A model generated the notes under the pieces. That model saw nothing but the letters and a program-made list of their open reading frames with translations, was not told where the DNA came from and searched no databases. A program made the translations under genes and the position numbers. A stretch of 64,000 bases of DNA from Humulus lupulus (Eukaryota; Streptophyta; Magnoliopsida; Rosales; Cannabaceae), in contig NC_084794.1 in assembly GCF_963169125.1 (NCBI RefSeq), forward strand, positions 118,396,358 to 118,460,357. The letters are read 5' to 3'. Within the stretch, counting starts at the first letter, position 1, and each line of letters begins with the position of its first letter. Positions 11,454-23,666 of this stretch are shown here, piece after piece.

Positions 11454-12919
11454 AATGTAAGCATGAATTTTATCATAAAGTAAGCATGCAATTTATCTTA
11501 ATGTAAACATGCAATTTATCATATCGTAAGCAGGTCACGCAAACATACAATATATTTACATATATCACAATTAAACATAACATTCGTAACTTATATCATA
11601 ACTCATACTATCATACACAACATTGTTAAACTTAAGTACGTCAATCGTACACCCTTTGTGCATGTGTCCACTCTTCTTACCTCAAGTCAAAGCAACATCA
11701 ACAATTCATGTTCCCTTCAAGTTTCCTTACTGAGCCCTAAGTCACCATATATAAACATTTACTTAAAAAAAAACTTATAACTCAACAAAATATCATGCAA
11801 TTACTCTTACTCTTTCTAAGACCCAAACCATTCTAACAGTGTCCTTAAGAAAGTTGTAAAAGTCCTCAAGAAGTCGGGGAGGAAGTCCTCAACGAACCCC
11901 GCTTGAAATAGCCTCAAACAACCTTAAAACCCCCAAAATATGTCCTTGTCACTGCCAAGTGCTGCGGCACTACTATTTGGGCATTGCGGCGCTATTCAAG
12001 CCTAGAATCCAGTGGCGTCGGGCGCTGCAGCGCTCATAAGTGGCGTTGCAGTACTAATTAGAAACTTGCTCGCCGACTCAACTTTGAACATCCATAACTT
12101 TCTCAATTTAAATATGTTTAGGACGAATCTTTTTAGGTTTTTCTCGTCTTGAATCCCTCTATATCATCATACAATTCTTAGAGATAAAAAATACCAAAAA
12201 TTCATGGGCAGCCTCCAACTCCATAACCCTAACAAATCTCATGAAATAAAACTTCTTATTTCCCAAACTATGAACATATATCACAAAACCAGTCCTTATA
12301 TCATTATTAATTCATCCCTAGCATGGTTCTAACATTAAGACATATTCATAAATACACTAGCATGAAATTCTAACAATTAATTCATAACATCTACCCTTAA
12401 ACCCCATGAACAATCATGAACATGACCTAGGGTCTAAAGAGTAATAAGATCTTACCAAAATTGATCTCTAGTCCTTCAAGCCCTTTATAGATCTGAATGT
12501 GAGAGAGAGATCTGATTATGTTGCATGAGAGAGAGGAAAAACAATAAGATTTACCTAACCCTAATCCCATCTCAATCTATTTATACAAATTCTTAAAAAC
12601 TAAAAGACTAGTTTGCCCTCAACCCTAGCTTTCCCATTATTAGGTTCAAGTCCTTTTAGTAATTTCATATTAAGCTAATAGTTTTCAAATCCCTTAATTA
12701 ATGCATGGCCCAAAAGTCTTCTAATTTATACTATGACCTATTAATACATAATTTGTGACACTTATGCCCTTACAACTTGAAGGAATTTTTGTTATTGCTC
12801 ATAAACATATTCAAATTCAATAAATGTTCACATAAACATATTCAAATAAACACATAAAATTACAAAATACCCCTACAGGATAACGAATTACAAAAATACC
12901 CCTTTTAATAAAACATATA
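11454..12919 (-). mobile_element. LTR-like fragment, minus orientation, interrupted by element G2
   Basis: This non-coding, AT-rich stretch reads as an LTR on the minus strand. A TATA box (TGTATAAATAG on minus, 12576-12586) is followed by a leader and a GC-rich dyad block (11950-12060). Repeated ACAAAATACCCCT motifs occur near 12860-12905, as in U3 ends of chromovirus LTRs. Its left end carries about three 24-bp tandem copies of TAAGCATG-AATTTATC (11457-11535). Boundaries are not resolved, and its continuation across the G2 insertion was not found. Confidence 0.5.
12915..12919. repeat. Target-site duplication of element G2, left
   Basis: ATATA precedes the TG of the 5' LTR. The same five bases follow the 3' LTR at 26101-26105. 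Confidence 0.85.
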
Positions 12920-13056
12920 TGTTATCCCCAAAATTTGAAAATGATGATGTGGCAATAGAAATGACAAGTGGCAAGGAATGGTTGGGTGACCTGGCTTAGG
13001 AGTAGCCCAGTAGGCCATTGAAGAATTTTGACTGGCTTGAGAAGTGTCATGACTGA

Positions 13057-13256
13057 CCAGGCATGACCTTGTCCGACCAGGAATGACCTTGTCTGCCCAG
13101 GAATGACCTTGTCTGCCCAGGAATGACCTTGTCTGCCCAGGCATGACCTTGTCTGCCCAGGAATGACCTTGTCTGCCCAGGCATGACCTTGCCTACCCAG
13201 GCATGACTTTGTCCGACCAAGCATGAACTTGGCCGATCGGTCATGACCATGTCCGA
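13057..13256 (+). repeat. 20-bp tandem repeats in the 5' LTR (10 units)
   Basis: Ten consecutive units of the type CCAGGMATGACCTTGTCTGC are followed by about four more degenerate units to 13345. The 3' LTR holds eight. The array lies in U3, about 300 bp upstream of the TATA box, so it may act as an enhancer array (inference). Confidence 0.92.
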
Positions 13257-13551
13257 CCAGCTAAGTGCATATCTGCCCAGTTAAGGCATGTCTGCCCAGT
13301 CAAGTGCATGATTGCCCAGTAAAGGTGTGGCCGACCAGACTGAAGGTGATATGGATCAACTAGATAGAGTAGGACTAAGTCAAGATTCCCAGAAACGGCT
13401 TCAATAAGAATCAGTCTTGGCATACATGGGAATCTCTCATTTATCCCACGAATATGGTGTACTGTTACATTTTGAATATTTTTGTAATTTAAATAAAATG
13501 TGAATAATATAATATCCTGATTATGGGGGATATCATCTGTGCGATCCTAAG

Positions 13552-13562
13552 CCTATAAATAC
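13552..13562 (+). promoter_or_regulatory. TATA box of the G2 5' LTR
   Basis: CCTATAAATAC is conserved in the 3' LTR (about 25786-25796). It fits the U3/R promoter of a plant LTR retrotransposon. Confidence 0.75.
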
Positions 13563-13870
13563 AAGGCTTATGGCATCAGAAAGGGACTTTTTTGGAATTT
13601 TGAACTTTTGATCTGAATTTTCTAGAGAGAGAGAGTACTTGTATTTGAGAGAATTCTTGTATTCTTTGAATCTACACTGAAGAAACTCAGTTGACTCAGG
13701 TTCATCTGATCTTGAGTGTAGATATATAATCATAACTCTAAGTGGATTAGGCTATTACCATCACATTGGGGCTGAACCACTATAAAATCGTCTGTGTCGT
13801 TTATTTTCTCTTGAAGGTTTTATCATTTTTGACGTTCTCACGTCATTGGCCAAAAACGCAGTCAACATTT

Positions 13871-13885
13871 TGGTGCTTTCGTTGA
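13871..13885 (+). promoter_or_regulatory. Primer binding site of G2
   Basis: TGGTGCTTTCGTTGA begins three bases after the LTR end. The leading TGG pairs with the universal CCA tRNA end; the specific tRNA was not determined. The gag ATG follows only 37 bases later, so the leader is unusually short. Confidence 0.65.
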
Positions 13886-13922
13886 GAGCCTGAAGAGAAA
13901 GACAGATGGTCCCTGAGATATT

Positions 13923-15998
13923 ATGGCGCCTAAGAACACCAATGCGGCCTCCAAGAAGACGGGCTCCTCTAAAGAGCCTGCCAGATCAGAAGGTCCTAGC
14001 CTTCAAGATTGTGAAACTGAGCCTAGAGTTGTGCTCAAGGATGTAACCCCAGAGGTTGAAGAGCTCCAAGAAGCCATGAGCGCCTTCCAGGAGGAGATGG
14101 CACAGTTCAATGCCAGACAGGAGGCGTTCGCTGAAGAAATGGCTAGGCAGAATGCCGCATTCGAGCAACAAAGGAGGGAAATGGATGCTAGGAGTGAAGA
14201 GATCCGGCGACAGCAAGAGGAGGCCAATAGGCGACATCGTGAGGCTGCACTCACTCTGGAGGCAGCTACGCAGCTGACCCAGGCCAATGCCCAAGCTGCA
14301 CCTGGAGTGGCAGCCACCCCAGGCACAAGGACCACAGAAGCTGGTCATAAGAACACTGATAGACCCAACTCTCGCGGACCAAGCAGGGGTGGTAGTCACC
14401 CACCTGGTTGTGAGGAAGATGGAGTTCGGTCGGACACTGCCTCAACTCAAAGGGGGAACTCCAGAACCCCCTCAAGGAGCCACCGATCAGAGACTTCCTG
14501 GTTAGGAAGTCATAAGTCAGGTAGCAAGAAAACACCTCCTGAGCAGGAGCACAATAGAGCTCCTCGAGGTAAAGAAACTTCCCACTTCAAAGATGGGCAT
14601 GGGCGTGATGAAGCTGACAGTCATCACACTGACCAGTCGAAGGAGAAGAATAATGACAACCATCGAGGAGGAAAAGATCACCCAGCTCAGACAAGAAGGC
14701 CACCACTGCATCCCAACCAGCGCAGTGGCAAGGAGCATGTTCCACCCAGCAAACCTTCCGAGAAGACTCGGAGTACAGTATTCGATCGATTGGGAAAGCA
14801 CACTACTCAGAAGGATCTAAGGGACATCATTGCTGATAGACGAAGGACCGTCTCAGTCGAAGGGCAAGAGCCAATCTGACCTACCAGTCGAGTAGAAATA
14901 CTCGATGATGGTTTTCCGGATAGGAGTGCCCGACCAGGCGGTCCCAAAAATGAGTCCCTAGCAGTGGCCCCAGCCATCCAAGCCCAGCTTGATGCTTTGA
15001 CAGCAGCAGTTCAGAGTCTGTCAAAATGACCATCTGCGATTGATCCAGTAGACCACAGGAGTGGCAGCCCTTTCTGTGCTCGAATTAGAGCAGCTCAACC
15101 ACCAGGGAAATACAAAGCACCGATACTGCCAGTTTATACAGAAAAGGCAGACTCGATAAGGCATGTTGGGAAGTTCGAAGATCAGATGAAGCTGCTCGGG
15201 GTGAGTGATGACTATCGCTGCAGAGTCTTCCCCACCACATTGTCCGACACTGCCCAGGAGTGGTATTGGAAGTTTAAGCCTAACTCCATCACTTCTTGGG
15301 AAAGTTTTAGAAAGGAGTTTTGCAGACAGTTTAGTGCTGCTCGGACCCCTCCTGTTTATGCCAATCACTTGGCGGATATTAAGCAAGGAAAGGATGAGTC
15401 TCTCAAGAACTACATACAAAGGTTCATGAGAGAAGATAACCGAGCTACTGCAGTTGGAGATGAGGGGAAGATGGTGGCAATTTCTTCCGGCATTATCTAT
15501 AGGAGTCCTTTGTGGGATAGCATTCATCACAACCCAATTTCAATATTACAACAATTTTTGGACCGGGCAGACAAATACATGAAGTTGGATGATGCGATTG
15601 AGAAGGGAGAGAAGGGCCTGAACAACCCGAGTGGATCGACTGATCCCCCCAAGAATGGTGGAAATGATCAAAATGGTGGTAAGAAATGTGGGAATAACGG
15701 GTCTGACCGCCACAATGAGAAGAAGGCTAAGTCGGGACCAAATGACAAGCCAACTAAGTATGAACCCCGGTTCACCAACTACACCACTCTTTCGGCGAGC
15801 CGAGCGGAGATCTATTTGGCCCGTCATCAAGAGGTCCCCTACCAGAAACCCCCACCTATCAAGAAGGAGATGAGTAAGAGAGATATGAACAAGTTCTGTC
15901 GCTTCCATGGAGACTATGGTCACGACACGAATGAGTGCAATCATCTCAAAGATGAGATAGAATTTCTCCTCCGATCGGGGAAGCTGAAGAAGTATTGA
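13923..15998 (+). pseudogene. Gag of Tat element G2, two in-frame stops
   Basis: One reading frame of about 690 codons is interrupted by TGA at 14877 and near 15027, both readable as CGA-to-TGA changes. The N-terminus (residues about 45-120) is a long Glu/Gln/Arg-rich coiled coil. It is followed by a Ser/Arg/His-rich linker (about 140-300) and the conserved retrotransposon gag fold (WYWKFKPNSITSWESFRKEF). A zinc-knuckle variant (CRFHGDYGHDTNEC, C-x2-H-x4-H-x4-C) lies near 15900. The start was chosen as the first ATG after the PBS. It makes the capsid of the virus-like particle. Confidence 0.9.
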
Positions 15999-16062
15999 GC
16001 AGAGAAGACCCGGGGAGAAGGAAGTAACAATAATCCTGGGTTCAAGTGGCAACGACCCACCT

Positions 16063-19000
16063 TTGCAACCTGAACCTGTGGACTTCACACTAGATACCAT
16101 ATGTGGAGGTCCACATCTTGCTGGAGATAGCAATAAGGTGAGGGAGAGGTATGCTCGCACCCTTCATCATAAGTTGGATGCAGCATCAACCTCCGAAGTT
16201 ATGACAGTGGAGGAGCGCCCACCGAAGAACCCAAGATACGAAATTGAGTCCCTCACTTTCACTGAAGAAGATGCTCGACACGTGAGGTATCCTCACAATG
16301 ACCCTCTTGTTGTGACAGTCCAAATTGCCAATATGAAGGTGAAGAGATGTCTGGTCGACATAGGGAGTTCTGTGAACATTATTTACAAGTCATCCTTCGA
16401 GAGGATGAAGCTATCTATCAATGACTTGAAGTCGTCCTCTCAAGTCATTTATGGGTTCACTGGAGAAGGATTGTCACCAGCTGGAACTATCAAGTTACCA
16501 GTTACGACGGGGGAGGCTCCCAAACATGAGACAGTAATGACCGAGTTTTTTATTGTTGACTACCCGTCTGCCTACAATGTGGTTATTGGTCGACCACTGC
16601 TCACAAACTTACATGCAACGGTTTCAATCTGGCACCTTTCCATGAAGTTCTCGACCAGTGTGGACATAGGTTGCGTCCAAGGAGACCAGAGGGAGGCTAG
16701 GGAGTGCTATAATGTCTCGGTAGCTAAAGCAAGGAAGGGGGCCAAAGAGAACAACATGATTGTATGTGCTGAGAGAGAGGAGGTGGACGAGATGGATGTC
16801 GACCTGAGTTTTGCAGTGGTAACCGATCAGGAAGAGATGTTAGAGGAGTTTGGCCAAGAGAGCACTCTTGGTTTAAAAGAGTAGAAAACCCCATCCGGTG
16901 ATGAAGTCACCAAATAGGGCGTTGCCCAAAGCGAGGGAAGGGACTTTGATCCTCACTTTGGGGATTATGAAAGTGATGTGGGACCATCCAAGGAGTTAGA
17001 GGAGGTCCTAATAGATGAGAATGACCCGACCAGAGGGGTCAAAATTGGAAAAAAGTTGAAAACAGAGGTGAGAGCACAGCTGGTAGAATTCTTGCGAAAG
17101 AATCAAGATGTCTTCGCCTGGTCTCACAAGGATATGGTGGGTATCTCACCAACTGTGATCAACCACGTGCTCAACGTGGATGAAAGCTATCCAGCGGTGC
17201 AGCAGAAGAGGAGATTGCTCGACAAAGATCGAGCAAAGGCTCTTAAGGAGGAGGTAGAGTGGCTAAAGGAGAATGGGTTTATAAGGGAAGCATATTATCC
17301 TGCCTGGGTTTCAAACCCAGTGTTGGTGCCCAAACCCAATGGAAAATGGAGGACTTGTGTAGATTTTACTGACCTGAACAAAGCATGCCCAAAGGATTGC
17401 TTTCCTTTACCAAGAATAGACTAGTTAGTAGATGCAACCTCTGGTTATGAAACATTGTCCTTCATGGATGCATATTCAGGGTACAACCAGATCAGCATGC
17501 ATCCTCCTAATGAAGAGCATACCAGCTTCCGAACAGATATAGGGCTATACTGCTACAGGGTCATGCCCTTCGGACTGAAGAACGCAGGAGCTACCTACCA
17601 GCGTTTGGTAAATGGTATGTTTCGTGACTTAATCAGCAAGAGCATGGAGGTGTACATAGACGATATACTGGTAAAATCAAAGGAAGCTGGAGGGCATGTG
17701 TGAGACTTGGAGGAGTGCTTTGCAATACTGAGAAAGTACAACATGAAGTTAAACCCCCTCAAGTGCTCATTTGGAGTGGGTTCTGGAAAATTTCTTGGGT
17801 TTATTGTGAACTCCCGAGGAATAGAAGAAAACCCGGAAAAGATAAAGGCTCTCATAGAAATGAAGTCTCCAGCCAGAATAAAGGATGTGCAAAGCTTGAC
17901 TGGGCAAATTGCAGCTCTAAGCAGGTTTGTCTCTAAATCAACGGACAAGTGTGTCACGTTTTTTAACCTGCTTAGAGGGAGCAAGAAGTTTGAGTGGACG
18001 GTAGAATGTGAGCAAGCTTTCCAAGCAATAAAGGAACATTTAGCCCAACCTCCTGTTCTTTCGAAGCCTGTTGATGGAGAAGATCTCTTTATGTACCTAG
18101 CAGTCACGGAGCACGCTGTTTGTGCTGCCCTAGTACGAGAAGAGGATAGAGTGAAGCATCCGGTATACTATGTCAGCAAACGGTTGATAGGAGCAGAGTC
18201 CCGGTATCCCATGATAGAGAAGTTGGCTTATTGCGTGGTACTTGCATCACGAAAATTGCGGCCGTACTTCCAGGCACCCCCCATTAAAGTCCTTACTGAC
18301 CAGCCTCTACGCCAAGTCTTACAGAAGTCGGAGTCGTCTGGTCGGCTACTTAAATGGGCAGTTGAGTTGGGCCAATTTGAAATCAAGTACCAACCGAGAT
18401 CTGCTATTAAGGGTCAGGCTTTGGCAAATTTCATTGCTGAATGTACCGGGATCACTGATGTTCCCGACCAACAAGAGCGTGTCACTGAGCAAAAAGAGGA
18501 ACTTCCTACTTGGCAACTTTTTGTTGATGGGTCATCGAATGAGCATCATTCAGGAGCTGGGATTATATTGGTCACACCAGAGAAACACCGAATTCATTAT
18601 GCATTAAGGTTCGGATTTAATGCATCTAATAATGAGGCGGAGTATGAAGCCCTCCTAGCAGGCTTGCGCCTGGCTAGAGATGTGCATGCCCGGTCGGTGG
18701 AAGTGAACAGCGATTCCCAATTGGTGGTCTACCAAGTCTTGGGGGAATATCAGGCAAGGGGCCTATGCATGGTGGCATACTTAAATAAGACCAAGCATCT
18801 GCTAGCACAATTCGAGGAGTACACCATCAAGTTAGTGCCACGAGAGCAGAACTCTAACGCGGATGCTCTAGCAAAGCTAGCTAGTGCAAAAGATGCCGAA
18901 ACTCTGAATATAGTACCGGTGGAATACTTGGCGGAGCCAAGCATTGATGAACAAGAAGCCATGCCGATCACAATAGCTGACACCTGGATGACTCCCATCA

Positions 19001-20204
19001 TTGCTTACCTTGAGCAAGGAACCCTCCCAGATGATCGTAATGAAGCAAGGAAGATTATGAGGCAAGCTGTTAGGTACACCATGATGGATGGAATGTTGTA
19101 TATAAGAGGGTACTCCCTACCTCTACTCAAGTGCATAACACCCGACCAGTCAAAAAATTTATTAGCTGAAGTGCACGAAGGGTTCTGTGGAGATCATGCT
19201 GGGGGCCAGAGTCTATCTAAAAAGATTTTGCGGCAAGGATTTTTCTGGCCTACGATGAACGAGGATTCTATGGAGTATGTGAAGAAGTGTGATAAGTGCC
19301 AGAGATTTTCTAAAGTGCCCAGGGCGCCTCCGAATGTCTTAAAGAAAATGCACAGCCCATGGCCTTTTGCAGTGTGGGGCATTGATCTGATCGGGAAATT
19401 GCCCAAAGGAAAAGGAGAAGTGCAGTTTGCAGTGGATTACTTCACTAAGTGGACTAAAGCCGAACCACTAGCCACGATCACCTCAAAGAAAGTGCTGGAC
19501 TTTGTGGTTAAGAATATAATATGTCGCTATGGTCTGCCCAAGAAGATAGTGTCTGACAACGGCACCCAATTTGCAGTGACATATTTACCGATTTTTGCAC
19601 TCGTCATGGCATCACAAAAAGTTTCTCCTCGGTAGCCCATCCACAAGCCAGTGGGCAGGTTGAAGCCATAAAAAAAACTTTGAAGGACACTCTGAAAAAG
19701 CGTCTGGAGCGAGCTAAGGGTGCTTGGGCAGAAGAATTGCCAGAAGTCCTTTGGTCATACAGGACTACTGCCCAAACAGCAACTGGCCATACCCCATTTT
19801 CTTTAGCATATGGGTATGAAGCCATGTTACCTGTTGAAGTAGACCCACCATCTCATTGAAGGACCATGTACAACCAGGAGGAGAATCATCAATTGCTAGC
19901 AGAATCTTTGGATTTCCTCGAGGAGAGACAAGAGGAGGCAAGCCTGAGAGTTGCTGCTCATCAGCAAAAAGTGGCGTGCTACTTCAATTCCAAAGTCTGA
20001 GATCGAAAGTTCCAAGTCGAAGATTTGGTCCTTAGAAAGGTGTTTGTCAGAGACCCGGCAGCTGGCGTACTAGGACCAAACTGGGAAGGACCGTATCAAA
20101 TTGAGCAAGTCTTGCCACCCAGCACCTACAAGCTTGCTCGGTTAAATGGAGAGCTAATCAGGAACTACTGGAATGGCGAGCACTTAAGGAAATACTATCA
20201 ATAA
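16063..20204 (+). pseudogene. Protease-RT-RNaseH-aRNaseH-integrase of G2, disabled
   Basis: One frame to about 19570. The order is aspartic protease (LVDIGSSVNII near 16355, with Ile in place of the usual Thr of DTGSS), reverse transcriptase with the YIDD box (MEVYIDDILVKSK, about 17645), Ty3 RNase H, archaeal-type RNase H (LFVDGSSNEHHSGAGIIL, about 18520), then integrase with HHCC finger (CDKCQRF, about 19290). Stops occur at about 16885, 16914, 17422 and 17701. A one-base deletion near 19572, just after SDNGTQF, shifts frame. Further stops lie near 19857 and 19999. The frame ends at RKYYQ. The catalytic Glu (QVEAI) survives in the shifted frame. Confidence 0.92.
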
Positions 20205-21169
20205 ATACTGCTTACAGAGTAGTAGCTTTGTATCAAGTGCTTAACTTGTTATTTAAGTTTGTATTGTTTGAGACTCGTTATTAGACACATTTTGTCATTT
20301 ATTTATTACGAGTAATAAAAGAGATCGCGCGCAGCGTGGTCGAATCTTGCTACAAATTTTGCATATGTGTTGATTATTCTTGCTTGGCAGTGTTCAACTG
20401 TCATTACAATTTAAACAAAACAGGTCTTCTAAAAATAAATATACATATATACCGGGCAGTGTTCAACTAGTCGGTATCCATCAGATGAATGACCAACGTT
20501 TAAATAGTTGCATGTTTTTGTAGTGGTTAACTGCTGAAATATGTTTGTATATTCTATGTGTTTCACGAGTAGTAACTGCTCGGACAAATTCGGTCAAGTA
20601 GCAAGTGATCAAGGATTTTTCAACCCTCAATCACTTGGGGGGCACATAGGGTATACTGGCGTGTACTTCAACACAGGCAATAAGAGCACGAGCAAAGATA
20701 TCTGTTTTTAGGCTGACTTGTAAATTTTTGAAGTCCAAAAAGGCCATTAAGCTAACTTGTTTGACAAAGCTTAAGTAACTTAAAATTTTTAAAATTTTAA
20801 GTTAGAAGCAGATATCCGTGTGATAATAAACGTTATGCTCATAAAATGTTAGAGCAATAAGAGCGTGAGAAAGTATGTTTAGTATGGACTTATGAAATGT
20901 TTAGAATTTCTAAGTTAGAAAACTAAATACTCATGTGAAAATAAAGGGCATACAGAGACTTTACTACTCACAATAAACTTGTAATGTTTTAAGTGTAAAA
21001 AGACTTAAATGTTTCAAGTTAGCTAAAAAAGAAAAGTAAAGTGCAAATTCCAAACAGCTCGATCATACGAGCAAAAGTATATAACAAAAAACAAAATAAG
21101 GTATGATAGAAGGCTGGTAGGACAACAACTTGTCTGGTCGGGTAGAAGCTTCTCTTGTAGGATGAGGGA
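20205..21169 (+). other. 3' non-coding region of G2 after pol
   Basis: Apart from an internal PPT-like site (20635-20644), this AT-rich stretch shows only short, poorly conserved repeats (TTTAAGTTAGAA-type). No coding region is supported. Confidence 0.6.
20635..20644 (+). promoter_or_regulatory. Internal polypurine-tract-like site of G2
   Basis: TTGGGGGGCA lies 430 bp after the pol stop and is identical to the LTR-adjacent tract at 25181-25190. The context AATCAC-tract-CATAG resembles GATCAT-tract-TAG in the other Tat element (2416-2425). A central or ancestral PPT is an inference. Confidence 0.55.
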
Positions 21170-21735
21170 TCACTGGTCGGCTCTAGTAGGTTGATCAACC
21201 CCCTCCTCGGTATCAACTGCTCCTTCCGGTCGGAATGATTGCGTAGGGGAAGCAGATGTAGTGCCAGTAGGATTAGCAGCTTCCTCAGCAGCCCTGGCCT
21301 CACATTTGGCGAGCTCCTCTGCCTTAATCTCCTCGGTGAGAAAGTCGAGGTTGAGAGGCTTGTTTAGCTTCCACACCTGATAAAAACAGCTGAAGCAGGC
21401 CTCCTCGTGGCGAGTCAGATCAGCTTCCTTCTCCTGCTTCAGCTCCTCATTCTCGCGAATTAATCCCTAGTTCTCGCGAGCTAACCCCTCATTCTCACGA
21501 GTCAGTCTGTCTAGCCGATCAGTCAGTGACTTGTTGGCTTGGTTAGTTGATCATTCCCATCAGCCAACCCCTTAAGAGACTCCTTTTGCTCAGCCACAGT
21601 CTTCTCTGACCGCTCCAACTTGGATTGAAAATCATCCACCTTAGCTCGAGCCTCCACTAGTTGATCATTTAAGACCTTGATCAACTCCTTGTAGTCGACT
21701 GATCGGTGCTGGGCATGACAGATGGTCATGAGCGT

Positions 21736-21807
21736 CTGCATGAAAAACAAAAGGTTACTACAAAGTATGAACATAAGTAACAAACTATCTTGTGGTAGAG
21801 CACTTAC
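21736..21807 (-). other. Intron 2 of the G2 antisense ORF
   Basis: On minus: AAT|GTAAGTGC ... TTCATGCAG|ACGCTC. Length 72 nt. The donor is a canonical GTAAGT. Confidence 0.7.
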
Positions 21808-22162
21808 ATTTGCCAACTGAGTGATCCCTCTCTCTAAGACGACATCAACACTGAGTCGAGGGAAGGATTCAAAGCCTTGAATCGTTGAAGCGTCGTGGAG
21901 GGTCTGATCAACTGCCCCCTCCCAATGGTACTAGCAGTATGTAGTGCCTCACTCGGGCTGGTCGGACGAGGGGGAGTTAGGCTCGTTGATGGAGGAAGCG
22001 AGGAAGGGGTCAACCGCGGGATCGTAACTAACCCCTCAGGTTGCCTCCCTTGGCTTGGTGGCACTATCCTCGGGACCTTGCTCGGGGGAGTGGAGCCACT
22101 TCCTTCGCCAGATTTCCTCTTCGGGGCAGGAGGAGTGATGCAGTGCCTGAACATCTCTAGAT

Positions 22163-22294
22163 CTGCAAAAGAGGAAAACACAAGATTCGTTAGAAAAAAA
22201 TATATATAATAAAATGTAGATAAGTATATTACTATTACAGTTTTATTAGTCTCAAATCACCAAGTTATCAAACATATTGCTATGACTACTAGAC
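22163..22294 (-). other. Intron 1 of the G2 antisense ORF
   Basis: On minus: TCAG|GTCTAG ... CTTTTGCAG|ATCTAG. Length 132 nt. Coding sequence flanks both ends. Confidence 0.65.
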
Positions 22295-23666
22295 CTGAGT
22301 TAAGGATCTGATCGAGCAAGTCGTCCTCGTCGTCAGATGATGAGCTGAGGTCCCTCTCAGGCTGGATGGCCTTTCCCTTCCCGGGCTGGGTGAGGATAGC
22401 AGGACTGCGCTGATACTCAGGCTGAGGCTCCCTAATGACAAGATTGCCTGGTCTACGGGAGTGTGGAGATGGCCCAGGAGAAAACTAGTTAGTCACCACC
22501 TCAGTTCCGGCGTTGGACTGATCGGTCGCATTATTCTCCTCAGTGGTACTCTCCACTGCAATGTTTTGGTCACACGGTAGTAGGCCCACCATCTGAAGGT
22601 TGTCCACGGTAACCAAAATTTTCACGTCCTTATCCTCAATACACATGTTAGCTAACGCCTTTGCTCGCTTGAACATCTCTTGAGTAGGCAAGGGTTGCTT
22701 GAACGGACCCGCATGTGTAAAAGCCAAGTTGTTGGCTTTGATGTATGATGCGAGAAAATACTCTGTGTAGTATTTCCCGAGGTTCGACTTGTGTGCGATA
22801 CCATAAAGGTATTTAACCCCCTTTTGCCTGTGAAAGAGGTGGAAAAACCCCATGTTCTTATGGCTTGGGTTAGTCCTAAAGTCGAACAAGTAATGTACCT
22901 CATGAGGAGTAGGCTCATCCCAGCCTTGTAGAGAGTAGAGAATATAAAGCGCAGACAACGCCTGAATCCCATTCGGTGCGATCTAGAAAGGGGAGACGTT
23001 GAAATAATCAGCTACAGACCGGAAAAAAGGGTGTAGCGGGAGTGTCGCTCCTGCGTAGATATGATGCCTGGACCAAGCACAGTATGGTCCGCCGGGCCTG
23101 TTGGCTCTCTGGTGAGGGCGCGGATATATCGCGTTCACCCCACTCAAACCCAAACCTTGGATGTGTTTGTCGAACATCCCGGGATTGAGTTTTGAAGGCT
23201 GGGCAGTGAACCAGGAAGGTGTTTCTTCTCTTGCCTTCCGTGGTTTTTGGATGGCCAAGTGCTGGACCTCGGTGGCAAACTCCTGGGTGATTCATCTCCG
23301 AGTCTTGCTTGATTTTGACACCTGAAGAGGTGGTCTCGAAGAAGCTGCAGTGTGGGCCTCATTGCGTTCCACCACCTTTTGCACCGCTCTGCGGGCAACT
23401 TGTGGATCTTGGTCCTGGGGAAGTCTATTGGACTTCTTCACCCTCATGGTCGACTGTGCAGCTTGTTGAAGAAACTGCTCTTCATGGAGGAAGTACAAAG
23501 CTGAACGGGGAAGGATCTGCTTGAAGCGGCGGAGGCCGTCCTTAGGAGTGCGACTGGTGGAAGACTTTGATGAGGAATTTCTGCTTTGAGGGGTCTCGAT
23601 TGACTGCGAGATAGATGTATCGGAGTCCGTGTGGTTGTCACCTCCCCTATAGTCAAAGCGATTCAT

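Larger units (their letters stand above)
12920..13867 (+). mobile_element. 5' LTR of G2 (948 bp)
   Basis: It starts TGTTATCCCC and ends GCAGTCAACA. The 40-bp excess over the 3' LTR equals two extra 20-bp repeat units; both LTRs have 137 bases before the array and 611 after it. A TATA box (CCTATAAATAC) lies at 13552-13562. A (GA)n tract follows near 13624. Confidence 0.95.
21170..23666 (-). pseudogene. Antisense three-exon ORF of Tat element G2
   Basis: Exon 1 (23666-22295) starts with ATG directly after an acceptor (TTTTTGTAG). It carries a Transposase_28-like region (LPLHPFFRSVADYFNVSPF, then NGIQALSALYILYSLQGW, FDFRTNPSHKNMGFFHLF). Intron 1 is 22163-22294 (ends GTCTAG and TTTTGCAG). Exon 2 (22162-21808) is Pro/Ser-rich with PKRKSG, a possible nuclear signal. 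Intron 2 is 21736-21807 (GTAAGT and CATGCAG). Exon 3 (21735-21170) is a coiled coil with repeated LTRENEGLAREN-type heptads and an Ala-rich tail. In-frame stops at about 23294, 22983 and 22485, plus a frameshift near 21850, disable it. The function is unknown. Confidence 0.8.

Noticed and set aside
12905..13250. Overlapping minus-strand ORFs with periodic GQTRSFLGRQGH-like peptides, or a CRISPR-like array
   Set aside because: They are translations of the 20-bp LTR tandem repeat. The units are contiguous without spacers and lie in a plant LTR.
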